64,000 nt of DNA from Syntrophomonadaceae bacterium. GTDB taxonomy: Bacteria > Bacillota > DSM-12270 > Thermacetogeniales > Thermacetogeniaceae. Every line of letters begins with the position of its first letter. The stretch's first letter is position 1. Under the pieces are notes generated by a model. It was given only the letters and a program-made list of their open reading frames with translations, searched no databases and had not been told where the DNA came from. A program made the position numbers and the translations under genes. The stretch covers positions 1 through 64,000 of the forward strand of contig DULK01000048.1 in assembly GCA_012840385.1 (NCBI GenBank). Reading direction: 5' to 3'. Positions 9,404-18,758 of the stretch are shown one piece after another.

Positions 9404-10338
9404 TGGAGATGGTGACACTGTTGACGGCTACTTTGCATGCAGCAATTATATCAGCCACACCAATTCTGTACGCAGCGTTAGGGGAAATCTTTGCTGAAAG
9501 GTCCGGTGTCTTAAACCTTGGTGTGGAAGGCATCATGCTTGTCGGTGCAGCAACAGGCTTTTACACGGTGGTCAATTCGCAAAGCCTGTTACTGGGGGTT
9601 CTTGCGACAGTAGCTGTGTCGCTGTTATTTGGTCTGATCTTTTCGTTTATTACAATTACTCTCCGGGCGAGCCAGGTAGTGACAGGTCTTGTCCTGACAA
9701 TTTTCGGGACCGGTTTAAGCGCTTTTTTAGGAAAGTCGATGATTGGGCAGGCCTCGCCTGTTATATTTCATAAGATACCTGTACCGGTATTATCAAAGAT
9801 TCCTATCTTGGGTCATGTACTATTTAATCACGACATGCTGGTTTATGTTCTCTACCTGTTAGTGCCTTTGTCCTGGTTTTTTATTTACCGGACACGGGAA
9901 GGCCTGAATTTGCGAGCTGTAGGTGAGAACCCCGCTGCTGCAGACGCACTGGGTATAAATGTATTTGCAGTACGCTACTTTTATGTATGTTTGGGAAGTA
10001 TATTCGCCGGATTAGCGGGTGCATACCTTTCCCTTGCTTATGCACCCTCCTGGTTAGAGAATATGTCGGGTGGAAGAGGGTGGATCGCAATCGTTTTAGT
10101 TATATTCGCCACCTGGAACCCGGTACGTGCCGCTTTAGGTGCCCTTATTTTTGGTGGAGTCGACGTTTTAGGGTTTAAATTTCAGGCCAGAGGCATAGGT
10201 ATTTCTCCATACTTCATGAGAATGTTGCCCTATTTAATAACAATAATTGTCCTCATTATCATAACAGCAAGGTCACAGATGGCAAAAAATTTGATGCCAA
10301 AGGCTTTAACTATTCCATACGACCGTGAAGAAAGATAA
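9403..10338 (+). CDS. BMP-type ABC importer permease A2
   Basis: A 311-residue second permease (NupQ-like) with the family start LLTATLHAAIISATPILYAA and the segment GVLNLGVEGIMLVGA. Many hydrophobic helices follow, then the C-terminal FATWNPVRAALGALIFGG region. The start at 9403 shares bases with the TGA of the previous gene (TGATG), a typical coupled start. An in-frame ATG at 9391 is the alternative. It pairs with permease A1. Confidence 0.92.
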   Translation: MEMVTLLTATLHAAIISATPILYAALGEIFAERSGVLNLGVEGIMLVGAATGFYTVVNSQSLLLGVLATVAVSLLFGLIFSFITITLRASQVVTGLVLTIFGTGLSAFLGKSMIGQASPVIFHKIPVPVLSKIPILGHVLFNHDMLVYVLYLLVPLSWFFIYRTREGLNLRAVGENPAAADALGINVFAVRYFYVCLGSIFAGLAGAYLSLAYAPSWLENMSGGRGWIAIVLVIFATWNPVRAALGALIFGGVDVLGFKFQARGIGISPYFMRMLPYLITIIVLIIITARSQMAKNLMPKALTIPYDREER

Positions 10339-10501
10339 CAATTCTAAAGGGGGGGATTACTCAAGACAAGCATATAAATAATTTATCCTCTGTATTGGCG
10401 AAACACGCAGGAAGGGGGATGGATAAAACTACATAATTCTGGTAGTCTGAGCGTTAAAAGTGGGTTTTGGGGTATCAAAAATCACACTAGGGGGAATTTG
10501 T

Positions 10502-11614
10502 ATGAAAACCAAGAGAGTATTTGTAGTGATAGCTTTTTTGTTAATAGCTATCACATTGTTTGCGGCAGGTTGCGGTTCTAAACAGACCTCTGCACCTGGG
10601 AATCAAAATCAAGGAAAAGATAAGTTAAAAGTTGGTTTTGTGTTTATCGGACCTGTTACTGACGGAGGCTGGAATACATCTCATAATAATGGTAGACTAT
10701 ATTTGGAAAAACAATTACCCTATGTTGAAACCATATTTGTTCAAAACGTCCCGGCAGGTAGTGATTCTGAAAGAGTAATGCGCCAACTCATACAACAAGG
10801 AGCAAAAGTGATTGTAGCAACTAGTTTTAACTATGGGGACACTGTGAAAAAACTGGCCAAGGAATTTCCTGACGTATACTTCTTGCATGCAACCGGTTTA
10901 GAAGTTGCTCCTAATGTTTCAACTTATGATATCCGGGAATATGAAGGAACTTATCTGACTGGAATGGTTGCAGGGAAAATGACCAAGACCAATATCATTG
11001 GTTATGTTGCGGCCAACCCCATTCCTTGCGTTGTGAGGGCAATTAATGGTTTTGCCATGGGTGTTAAAGCAGTAAATCCAAACGCTAAAGTGAAACTTCT
11101 CTGGACAAGTACCTGGTATGACCCGGCAAAAGAAAAAGAGGCGGCTTTAAGCCTGGCAGATGAGAAGGCCGACGTTCTGGCCCAATACCAGGACAGTCCG
11201 GCAGTACAGCAGGCGGCCCAGGAACGAGGTATATACAGTATAGGGTACCATGCAGATATGAGACATTTTGCGCCACAGGCCAACCTGACTTCGTTTACAT
11301 GGAATTGGGGACCCATCTATGTACAAGAGGTCAAGGCATATCACGATGGGAACTGGAAGGGAAAAGCTATTTGGGCCAGCGCGCAGGAAGGAGCAGCAAC
11401 CATTGCTCCGCTGAATGACAAGTTGGTACCGGCCGATATTAAGAAATTAGTAGAGGAAACCAAGGACAAGTTATCCAAAGGCGAATTGACCGTTTTTAAA
11501 GGCCCGATTAAAGACAATAAAGGTAAAACAATAGTCGGCGAAGGACAGAAGATTAGCGATGCAGAACTGGTCAAATGTAACTGGTTACTGGACAACATAG
11601 AAGGCAAGCTGTAG
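10502..11614 (+). CDS. BMP-family substrate-binding lipoprotein A
   Basis: A 370-residue BMP-family (basic membrane protein) lipoprotein. Residues 1-25 are a signal peptide ending in the lipobox LFAAGC, so the protein should be lipid-anchored outside the cell. The mature part is a periplasmic-binding-type fold starting KVGFVFIGPVTDGGW. Family members bind nucleosides or purines, and here it should feed the ATPase/permease set just upstream. ATG at 10502 follows CTAGGGGGA by about 6 bases. It is about half identical by eye to the lipoprotein at 18759, so the two importers are duplicated but may differ in ligand. A strong terminator follows. Confidence 0.93.
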   Translation: MKTKRVFVVIAFLLIAITLFAAGCGSKQTSAPGNQNQGKDKLKVGFVFIGPVTDGGWNTSHNNGRLYLEKQLPYVETIFVQNVPAGSDSERVMRQLIQQGAKVIVATSFNYGDTVKKLAKEFPDVYFLHATGLEVAPNVSTYDIREYEGTYLTGMVAGKMTKTNIIGYVAANPIPCVVRAINGFAMGVKAVNPNAKVKLLWTSTWYDPAKEKEAALSLADEKADVLAQYQDSPAVQQAAQERGIYSIGYHADMRHFAPQANLTSFTWNWGPIYVQEVKAYHDGNWKGKAIWASAQEGAATIAPLNDKLVPADIKKLVEETKDKLSKGELTVFKGPIKDNKGKTIVGEGQKISDAELVKCNWLLDNIEGKL

Positions 11615-11638
11615 GTGTCGTTGTTAATATACATTTTC

Positions 11639-11676
11639 GTGGTCACAGCATTTTGAGTGCTGTGACCACTATTTTG
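11639..11676 (+). terminator. intrinsic terminator after importer A
   Basis: A perfect 12-bp stem (11639-11650 with 11658-11669), loop TTTTGAG, followed by TATTTTGG. It lies 25 bases after the lipoprotein gene. The T-tract is modest. Confidence 0.75.
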
Positions 11677-12016
11677 GTGCGCCAGGCATGCACGGTAGGA
11701 ATCTGCAGTTAAAGAGGCAGTTGCTTTTCAATAACTATCTTGTATAAATGTACAAAAACGATAATGATAAACATATTTTTTCGGTAATTTTTTTGTAGAG
11801 ATAATTAAAGGTATAGTTTTCAAATAATTGAATTAACTTCTTAGAACTATGAACTATCAACGATCGACCAAAAAATTATTCTAAGTATGACTAAAAAAGG
11901 CAACGGATTTGATTTAACAAAAGGGGAGTCGCGCATCACAATGACGAAATGGATGGTTGTTTATCAATAAAAGAGAATTGGTAGAACGAATTCAATATAA
12001 GGAGGAGTAAATTTGT
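11677..12016 (+). promoter_or_regulatory. AT-rich leader of the first methyltransferase pair
   Basis: No gene seen in this 340-base stretch. It contains TGATAAACA at 11765-11773 and the same nonamer inverted at 11958-11966. The nonamer recurs at 14251-14259 after the methyltransferase gene. These could be operator half-sites, but this is only a pattern. A strong ribosome-binding site (AAGGAGGAG) precedes the next start. Confidence 0.3.
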
Positions 12017-12718
12017 ATGAAAGAACAAATTCTAGAACGTTTATGCAATGCCATTGTCGAGTGCGACGTCGAACAAGCGGCCAAAGTGGCGCAGGAAGCG
12101 CTGGATGCAAGTATCCCGGCCATAGAAGCTATCCAAAATGGAGCGGCTAAAGGTCTGGATATCATTGGGTCAAAGTTCAACTCCGGCGAAGCGTATTTAC
12201 CGGAATTAATCCTGGCCGGTGATGCGATGAAAGCGGTCTTTGACGTGCTTTCAAAAGCTCTGAAGGAGGAAAATGCGGATAGTAGTGCTCAACTTGGTAA
12301 GGTTGTGATCGGTACAGTATCGGGGGACCTGCATGATATTGGTAAAAACATCGTTGCAGCACTATTAGCTGTCAATGGTTTTGAAGTTTACGATCTCGGC
12401 ATTAACGTTGAGCCGAAGACTTTTGTTCAAAAAGCTGAGGAAATAGGTGCAACGATTATAGCCGCGTCAACATTATTGACTACATCGATGCCTTATCAGC
12501 AAGATATAGTTCAGTACTTAATTGATTCAGGTCTTAGGGGCAAGTATTACTACGTGGTGGGCGGTGGTCCGGTAACCGCTGACTGGACAATAAAAATCAA
12601 GGCCGACGGGCACGGGTATACCGCAACAGATGCAGTGGAGGTATGCAAGAGATTGGTTAGATCCGGACAAACTCCGGGAACTTTTGAACCGGTCATTCTT
12701 GAATATTATCAAGGTTAG
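12017..12718 (+). CDS. corrinoid protein (MtmC/MtbC-like) A
   Basis: A 233-residue methyltransferase corrinoid protein. Residues 1-85 form the four-helix cap domain (B12-binding_2), and residues 90-215 the Rossmann-like B12-binding domain. The cobalt-ligand motif DxHxxG is present as DLHDIG, with His106 as the lower axial ligand. It should carry a methyl group on Co(III) between a substrate methyltransferase and a tetrahydrofolate methyltransferase. It is followed 11 bases later by an MtmB-family gene, as in methylamine systems of methanogens. A similar protein is at 23312. Start ATG 12017 follows AAGGAGGAG. Confidence 0.95.
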   Translation: MKEQILERLCNAIVECDVEQAAKVAQEALDASIPAIEAIQNGAAKGLDIIGSKFNSGEAYLPELILAGDAMKAVFDVLSKALKEENADSSAQLGKVVIGTVSGDLHDIGKNIVAALLAVNGFEVYDLGINVEPKTFVQKAEEIGATIIAASTLLTTSMPYQQDIVQYLIDSGLRGKYYYVVGGGPVTADWTIKIKADGHGYTATDAVEVCKRLVRSGQTPGTFEPVILEYYQG

Positions 12719-12729
12719 GAGTGAACTCG

Positions 12730-14130
12730 ATGTCATTGAGAACTGAGAAGATATTGAGGAGTCTTGACCGGGCCTATAACGGACCCATCTGTTCGGTTAA
12801 GGATTGGGATACCAAGGTTATACCGCAAACAATCAGAGCCATACTGAAGAAATACGGGCTTGAAAAAACCTGCGATCTGGAAAACCCGATCAACTGCGAT
12901 GACGATCTGGCCGATCAGTTTTTTAGAGCCGGTTGGGAACTGGCGTTGGAACTGGGGATGCTCAACGTTGAGACAGAGAGAATCATCAAGATTACAGAGG
13001 AGGAATTGATCGACACATTAAAGCATAAGCCGAAGGAAATCATTTTGGGAAGCGGAAGCGACCAGGTTATACTCAAGGCGAGGAAACCCGAGGATCCGAC
13101 TCCTCCATTACTGGCTGCATCTCTGGGAATTGTTGTATCAGAGGAATTATATGTACCAATCGTTGAAGGTATCGTTAAATATAAAAAATTGGTTGACGTT
13201 CTTCACGGGCCTTCCCTTGCAACGGTTTATGGCAGGAAAATCCGTTCCGGGACCCCCTACGAGACGCTGATGGGCGGTTATGAGGCAGAGTTGAGGTGCG
13301 AGGCTCTCTGGCGAGCCGGCCGGCCTGGTATGGCCCATACCGGTATTGCAGGAGCGGTCACTGAATATGGCCATTTAGGGGGTGCCGCCGCCATAGGAGG
13401 ACCCGGTAATGTGACGATGGCCCTTTGCCCCGTAGAACTGAAAACCAATTTCGCGGTCTTTCACCGGATTATGATGGCCATCAATAATAATATGCGCATC
13501 CGGGCAGGCGGATTCTCTTACATCGGCGGTTACGCGGGACCGCCGGAAGGCGCAGCATTGGCCAACATTGCCGTCGACTTGCTCATTGCTACCATCCTTG
13601 ATAGCGATTACACAAGCTCCTACGTTTATGATATCCAGTTGCTCGGGAACTGTGGTCGCAAGGCTCTCTGGGCCAACAGTATCGCTATTCAAGCTGTTAG
13701 TAGAAACACCAACCTGATCCGCAACAAGATTGTGAACGAGACTGGCGGCCCATGTACTGACATGTTCATGTATGAGGCGGCAATTGGTTTAATGAACCAT
13801 TGTGTATCAGGCGCATCAAAGACCACGCAGCCGAGATCTGCAGGCGGCAAGTTAACGGATTATCTGACGCCGATGGAAGCTTGGTGGTGCGGTGAGGTAT
13901 TTAAGTCTTGTGCAGGTATGACCCGTAAGCAGGCCAATGAAATTGCCAAGAAGGTTCTTCCCAAGTACGAAGAGCGCTTGAGTAACCCGCCGAAAGGCAA
14001 GAGTGTTCTGGAATGCTTTGATCTGAAGGAAATGAGACCTTCACCGGAGTACCAGAAGCTTTATCTGGACATCAGGAAAGAACTCATTGACTTAGGAATG
14101 CCTCTGGACAAGGTATACGAAGAGTTCTAA
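12730..14130 (+). CDS. MtmB-family methyltransferase lacking pyrrolysine (A)
   Basis: A 466-residue homologue of monomethylamine:corrinoid methyltransferase MtmB (458 residues in Methanosarcina). End-to-end resemblance includes the N-terminal CSVKDWDTKVIP, the glycine-rich GGYAGPPEG and GGPCTDMFMYEAA segments, and the C-terminal PPKGKSVLECFD. The residue at the pyrrolysine position (after GMAH, compare GMGV-Pyl-G in MtmB) is Thr204, codon ACC at 13339-13341, with no in-frame amber codon. The substrate is therefore probably not monomethylamine by the known mechanism. ATG at 12730 is chosen because GGAG lies 8 bases upstream; a GTG at 12721 is the alternative. Transcribed with the corrinoid gene. 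An N-methylated purine-like substrate is my inference from the neighbours. Confidence 0.88.
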   Translation: MSLRTEKILRSLDRAYNGPICSVKDWDTKVIPQTIRAILKKYGLEKTCDLENPINCDDDLADQFFRAGWELALELGMLNVETERIIKITEEELIDTLKHKPKEIILGSGSDQVILKARKPEDPTPPLLAASLGIVVSEELYVPIVEGIVKYKKLVDVLHGPSLATVYGRKIRSGTPYETLMGGYEAELRCEALWRAGRPGMAHTGIAGAVTEYGHLGGAAAIGGPGNVTMALCPVELKTNFAVFHRIMMAINNNMRIRAGGFSYIGGYAGPPEGAALANIAVDLLIATILDSDYTSSYVYDIQLLGNCGRKALWANSIAIQAVSRNTNLIRNKIVNETGGPCTDMFMYEAAIGLMNHCVSGASKTTQPRSAGGKLTDYLTPMEAWWCGEVFKSCAGMTRKQANEIAKKVLPKYEERLSNPPKGKSVLECFDLKEMRPSPEYQKLYLDIRKELIDLGMPLDKVYEEF

Positions 14131-14163
14131 AAATTGTCGGCAGTGTTAGACGATATATAAGCT

Positions 14164-14199
14164 ATGTGAACAACTTCCTATCCCCCTAGTTGTTCACAT
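14164..14199. repeat. 12-bp hairpin after methyltransferase A
   Basis: Perfect inverted repeat 14164-14175 / 14188-14199 (ATGTGAACAACT arms) with a 12-base loop. No T-tract follows on the plus strand, so it may stabilise the transcript end or be a protein site. Confidence 0.5.
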
Positions 14200-14222
14200 G
14201 GTATAAAAAAATGGCTCGGTAA

Positions 14223-14255
14223 TATCAATATGATATACAATATATCATATTGATA
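14223..14255. repeat. 15-bp perfect AT-rich palindrome
   Basis: TATCAATATGATATA at 14223-14237 is repeated inverted at 14241-14255 around a CAA centre. A related core (TTATCATATTGATAA) recurs at 14404-14418. This looks like a repressor or activator operator family, although no assigned regulator is known. Confidence 0.5.
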
Positions 14256-14308
14256 AACACTCAAGGCTATCTGGATAAATGCTTAGGGAATGTGTATTGA
14301 TTCCGGGA

Positions 14309-14335
14309 AGCTGCCCGTCGGGCAGCTATTTTTAT
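14309..14335 (+). terminator. intrinsic terminator of methyltransferase unit A
   Basis: Stem AGCTGCCC/GGGCAGCT (14309-14316 with 14320-14327), three-base loop, followed by ATTTTTATT. It lies about 180 bases after the MtmB-like gene and is the best terminator for that transcript. Confidence 0.8.
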
Positions 14336-14855
14336 TGGACTTTTTGCCGTAATTAATAATGAAGAAAATCTATAATAGCACAACAAGGTACGTTTCAAAG
14401 AGTTATCATATTGATAAGTTTTTCGAAGGACAAGTCGCTAGAGATCGTATAAATCACTTGTTTTAAAGCTTGGCATAAATCTTGCTGTTAGATTACATGG
14501 GAGTGAATTGTCGATGTTTACCACTTCAACCGGTTTCTTGGAGAACTTCTCTATTTCGTGAAAAATACTTACGTATTATAGATTATAGGGGGGTTCTCCA
14601 AGAAAGTTGATAATTAGTAATTAGCTTAATGCAACAAAAACTCATGATGATCAACATAGAACCCTTTTATTCTTAACATCTCTCCTCAACAGGATGTGTG
14701 GCGGGAGTGGATTGATTTGCACTGCCGGGTGTTTGTTTAAAGGAGTCGGGACTATTGTTAAGTTTAAGAAGTAGACAGTAGTGAGTGGCTCAAAGAGATG
14801 AGATACTATTAAGTATACCTGTATACATACCTCAAAGGGTTTGCATAATTAGGTG
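14336..14855. repeat. gene-free stretch with a long-armed inverted repeat
   Basis: No convincing gene lies here. The clearest structure is a 13-bp perfect inverted repeat: TTTCTTGGAGAAC at 14534-14546 and its complement at 14593-14605, with 46 bases between that contain a smaller AATAC/GTATT hairpin. It could be a structured RNA, a decayed mobile-element end pair or an operator. A partial copy of the TATCATATTGATAA motif is at 14404-14418. Confidence 0.4.
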
Positions 14856-14963
14856 CAGGGGCTTATAATAGTAGGCAAAAACATAAAGTAACTTTAGACC
14901 ATAACGAATGTATCCAGCGAGGCAATGAAGCCCCTGTTTGAGTGCTGTATCTCAAATGTGGGG
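14856..14963 (+). promoter_or_regulatory. possible alternating hairpins in leader of importer B
   Basis: CAGGGGCTT at 14856-14864 can pair with AAGCCCCTG at 14928-14936. The latter segment can instead pair downstream (CCCCTGTTTGAG 14931-14942 with CTCAAATGTGGGG 14951-14963, imperfect). Mutually exclusive pairings about 160 bases before an importer operon are what an attenuator would look like. There is no strong T-run after the second hairpin and no known riboswitch consensus, so this is tentative. Confidence 0.3.
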
Positions 14964-15122
14964 CTTATTTGTTTGAGAAACATACTGGTAGGCATGTTTT
15001 TTAAAGATATCCAATGAATAGAGAGCCATTTTTTATCTTTGACCTGGCAACATTGATGCTTAAGGCGCAACATTTCCTCTGAAATGTTTTCGATGCTGAA
15101 TCGGGGAGGACAGTAGGAAGAA

Positions 15123-16649
15123 ATGGAACAGGCAACTGTTGAGATGAGGAATATTACAAAGCGGTTTCCAGGGGTTTTAGCCAATGAAAGGGTAAACTTT
15201 AAGGTAACTGCTGGTGAAGTGCATGCCTTGCTCGGTGAAAACGGGGCGGGTAAAACCACCTTAATGAGCATTCTTTGCGGTTTATATAGGGCTGATGAAG
15301 GAGAAATTTTTATTAAGGGAAAAAAGGTGTCCTTTAGTTCTCCGAGAGATGCAATCAATATGGGAATTGGTATGGTTCACCAGCATTTTCGGTTGGTACG
15401 TCCTTTTACTGTAGCTGAAAATATACTGTTGGGTTCAAACGATGCCGGTTTTATACTAGACATGGACAGAGTGGAAAAAAAAATCGAAAATCTTTCAAAA
15501 AAGTACGGACTGAAAGTAGATACCAAGGCCAAAGTGTGGCAGCTTTCCATTGGTGAGCAACAAAGGGTGGAAATTATAAAAACCCTCTATCAGGGTGCGG
15601 ATATTCTCATACTCGATGAGCCGACGGCTGTACTTACTCCCCAGGAAGCCGAGGAATTGTTTAAGGTACTACAGCAGATTGCTCAGGACGGAAAAGCCGT
15701 TATTCTTATTACCCATAAATTAAATGAAGTCATGAGTGTAGCTGATAGAATTACGGTATTGCGAAATGGTAAATTTGTAGCTACTGTGGAAAAAAAGAAG
15801 ACGAACATTCATGAACTGACAAAATTAATGGTAGGGCGAGAGATGCCGGAAGTAAAGAAAGCGGAGGATTTTTCTCCTGGAGGGGTAGTCTTGGAGTTAA
15901 AAAATGTTAATGCTCTTAACGATAAAGGTTACCCCGCCTTGAGGAATTTTTCACTCTCTGTTCATGAAAGGGAAATTGTAGGGATAGCTGGGGTTGCCGG
16001 TAATGGGCAGCGTGAATTGACTGAAGTGATTAATGGTCTTAGGCTTGCGGAATCCGGGGAAATCTTCATTTTGGGCAAAAATATGACTAATCGTCCAGCG
16101 CAGGAAATAATTGACGCCGGTGTGGCTTTTATTCCTGAAGACAGGTTGGGGATGGGGCTTGTACCCAATTTAAATATTTTAGATAACATCATTTTAAAAA
16201 GCTACCGGAAAGGTTTGTTTTTGAAGGGACCTTTTCTCGACTGGTCATCGATAAGGGAAAAAGCGGAATCTCTAGTTAAAGAATTTGACATCAAAACCCC
16301 AGGTCTAAACCATCCCGTAAAAACAATGTCAGGGGGTCACTTGCAAAGATTGCTGCTTTCGAGAGAAGTTCATTCCTCCCCTAAACTGATCGTTGCGGTC
16401 TATCCCACGCGGGGACTTGATGTCAGCGCTGTAGAGTTTATTCACCATGTTCTTTTAGCGCAAAGAGCGAAAGGCGCGGCAATTTTAATGATTTCCGAGG
16501 ACCTGGATGAAATTTTTAAACTTGCCGATAGAATTGCAGTCTTATATGAGGGTAAAGTCATGGGAACCATGCCTGTAAAAGAGGCAGATTTAAGGGAGAT
16601 CGGCTTGCTGATGGCCGGGGTAGACCGGGGAGGGGAAATGGCATGCTAA
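15123..16649 (+). CDS. BMP-type nucleoside/purine ABC importer, ATPase B
   Basis: A 508-residue double ATPase paralogous over its whole length to the one at 6801. First domain: Walker A GENGAGKTT, signature LSIGEQQRVEI, Walker B ILILDEPTAVL. Second domain: GVAGNGQRELTE, MSGGHLQRLLLSRE and a degenerate Walker B (VAVYPTRGLDVSA), as usual for this family. It starts the second importer operon and overlaps the next gene by 7 bases. The start ATG follows GGGGAGGACAGTAGGAAG. Confidence 0.93.
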   Translation: MEQATVEMRNITKRFPGVLANERVNFKVTAGEVHALLGENGAGKTTLMSILCGLYRADEGEIFIKGKKVSFSSPRDAINMGIGMVHQHFRLVRPFTVAENILLGSNDAGFILDMDRVEKKIENLSKKYGLKVDTKAKVWQLSIGEQQRVEIIKTLYQGADILILDEPTAVLTPQEAEELFKVLQQIAQDGKAVILITHKLNEVMSVADRITVLRNGKFVATVEKKKTNIHELTKLMVGREMPEVKKAEDFSPGGVVLELKNVNALNDKGYPALRNFSLSVHEREIVGIAGVAGNGQRELTEVINGLRLAESGEIFILGKNMTNRPAQEIIDAGVAFIPEDRLGMGLVPNLNILDNIILKSYRKGLFLKGPFLDWSSIREKAESLVKEFDIKTPGLNHPVKTMSGGHLQRLLLSREVHSSPKLIVAVYPTRGLDVSAVEFIHHVLLAQRAKGAAILMISEDLDEIFKLADRIAVLYEGKVMGTMPVKEADLREIGLLMAGVDRGGEMAC

Positions 16650-17731
16650 GTGTATTTGAGAAGAAAAAAAGGATTTTGAGATTTGAAAGGAAATTAACCA
16701 TTTCACCCCTTTCCTATTTAATTGTGCTAGTAATTTCAATCCTTCTTGCTTTAGCGGTTGGCGCCATTTTCATCCGGATTAACAGTTTTAATCCTTTAGA
16801 AGTCTACCAATTTATGTTTGAGAGTTCCTTTGGTTCGGCTTATGGTATTTCAGAGACAGTCGTGAAGGCAATTCCCTTGATGCTGGCGGGATTAGGGGTG
16901 GCTTTGGCTTTTCGTATGTTGCTCTGGAATATCGGCGCAGAAGGCCAGATTTACATGGGAGCCTTTGCTGCGACTGCGATAGCATTATATTTACCCCGTT
17001 TACCTGCCGGTATCATGATTACGGCTATGTTGTTAGCCGGTTTTGCGGGAGGAGCTATATGGAGTCTTATTCCGGGAATAATGCGTGCACGGGCCGGGGT
17101 TAATGAGATTATTACAACCTTGATGTTTAATTATATTGCGATTTTATGGGTTAATTACCTTGTATTCGGGCCTTGGAGCGATCCCGCCAGCTTCAACCAA
17201 CCAATAACCCCAAAGTTTCCCGTTTCGGCTATGCTACCCACCCTACCAGGGTCCCGGATTCATCTGGGAATATTTTTTGGCTTAGTGGCTGCTATAGTTT
17301 TGTACCTGGTATTAACACACACCCGCTGGGGATACGAGGTAAGAGTTACAGGTGAAAGTGAAAGTGCGGCCAAGTACGCTGGGATTAACATTACACGCAA
17401 CATTATGCTTGTCATGCTTATCAGCGGGGGGTTAGCCGGTCTTGCCGGGATGGCAGAGGTGGCAGGCGTTTTAGGACGGCTGCAACAAAATATTTCCCCG
17501 GGCTACGGATACACGGCTATTTTGGTTGCTATTCTTGCAAAGTTAAACCCTTTGGCAGTAGTCATTGTCTCTTTTCTTTTCAGCAGCTTGTTGGTAGGCG
17601 GATATGCCGCTCAGACCATCGGTGTCCCGGCAGCGATAGTTTCCACATTGCAGGGCGCCATTTTGTTTTTTGTTCTAGCAGGAGAGTTTATGGCTAGATT
17701 CAGACTAAGGTATGTGCGAAGGGGGGATTAG
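16643..17731 (+). CDS. BMP-type ABC importer permease B1
   Basis: A 362-residue permease paralogous to that at 8309, with hydrophobic helices from about residue 22 and the conserved loop ISGGLAGLAGMAEVAGV. The start overlaps the ATPase gene end, with GGGGAGGGG 7 bases before it. It should form the pore of importer B with the next gene. Confidence 0.92.
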   Translation: MLSVFEKKKRILRFERKLTISPLSYLIVLVISILLALAVGAIFIRINSFNPLEVYQFMFESSFGSAYGISETVVKAIPLMLAGLGVALAFRMLLWNIGAEGQIYMGAFAATAIALYLPRLPAGIMITAMLLAGFAGGAIWSLIPGIMRARAGVNEIITTLMFNYIAILWVNYLVFGPWSDPASFNQPITPKFPVSAMLPTLPGSRIHLGIFFGLVAAIVLYLVLTHTRWGYEVRVTGESESAAKYAGINITRNIMLVMLISGGLAGLAGMAEVAGVLGRLQQNISPGYGYTAILVAILAKLNPLAVVIVSFLFSSLLVGGYAAQTIGVPAAIVSTLQGAILFFVLAGEFMARFRLRYVRRGD

Positions 17732-17734
17732 CCC

Positions 17735-18673
17735 ATGGATCTGTATTCCATCCTGACGGCAATCTTATCAGCAACGATTATTGCGGGAACCCCAATACTC
17801 TTTGCCAGTCTAGGAGAACTATTGACTGAAAAAGCAGGTGTGTTGAATCTCGGTGTAGAGGGCATGATGATGATCGGCGCTGTTGCGGGATTCCTGGTTT
17901 CTTTTAAAACCATGAATCCGTGGCTTGGTATTATCGCAGCTATGCTTGCAGGGGGCTGTTTAAGTTTGGTACATGCTTTGATGTCTGTTTCCTTGCGAGT
18001 CAATCAAGTCGTTAGCGGGCTTGCCTTGACCATTCTAGGTACCGGCCTTAGCGCTTTTTTGGGCAAGTCTATGATCGGTATTCAAGCACCGGTTACTTTC
18101 AACAAAATGTCAATCCCGGTTTTAAGCAAGATCCCCTTCATCGGCCCTATTCTTTTTCAAAATGATATTCTGGTTTATTTGAGCATCATCCTGGTTTTAG
18201 CCTTTTGGTTTTTGATCTATAAAACAAAGCATGGCTTAAGGTTGCGTGCCGTTGGAGAAAACCCCGCTGCTGCCGATGCTATGGGCGTTAATGTATTTGC
18301 ATTTCGTTATTTATATGTAGTCATAGGGGGGATGCTGGCAGGTTTAGGAGGAGCTTACCTTTCTTTGGTTTACACCTCTACGTGGCTTGAAAATATGACG
18401 GCGGGGAGGGGGTGGATTGCGGTTGCCCTCGTGATTTTCGCTACGTGGAACCCTCTGCGTGCTTTATTGGGAGCCTACATTTTTGGTGGTGTAGAAGCTT
18501 CGGTATTCCGGTTGCAGGCTTTAAACATTCTCAGGATATCGTCATTCTTTTTGAAAATGCTGCCTTACATTTTAACAGTGATTGTGCTCTATTGGGCTAC
18601 CCGTGAAACAGTGCGAAAACGAATTGGAGCCCCGAGTGCTTTAGGACTTCCCTATGAGCGCGAAGAGCGGTAA
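17735..18673 (+). CDS. BMP-type ABC importer permease B2
   Basis: A 312-residue permease paralogous to the one at 9403: the N-terminal TPILFASLGELLTEKAGVLN and the LNLGVEGMMMIGA segment are shared with the family. The start lies 3 bases after the preceding stop, with a GGGGGG Shine-Dalgarno inside the previous gene. Confidence 0.92.
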   Translation: MDLYSILTAILSATIIAGTPILFASLGELLTEKAGVLNLGVEGMMMIGAVAGFLVSFKTMNPWLGIIAAMLAGGCLSLVHALMSVSLRVNQVVSGLALTILGTGLSAFLGKSMIGIQAPVTFNKMSIPVLSKIPFIGPILFQNDILVYLSIILVLAFWFLIYKTKHGLRLRAVGENPAAADAMGVNVFAFRYLYVVIGGMLAGLGGAYLSLVYTSTWLENMTAGRGWIAVALVIFATWNPLRALLGAYIFGGVEASVFRLQALNILRISSFFLKMLPYILTVIVLYWATRETVRKRIGAPSALGLPYEREER

Positions 18674-18758
18674 CCCTGCGGCAGGGTACATGAATTTCAA
18701 GTGTTGTGCGGTATGTGTTTCTTTAGTTAGATAAATTACATTGGGGGAGGGAAAAGTT

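Noticed and set aside
10339-10501. Purine riboswitch before importer lipoprotein A
   Set aside because: None of the conserved purine-aptamer loop sequences could be found; the stretch is within the importer operon.
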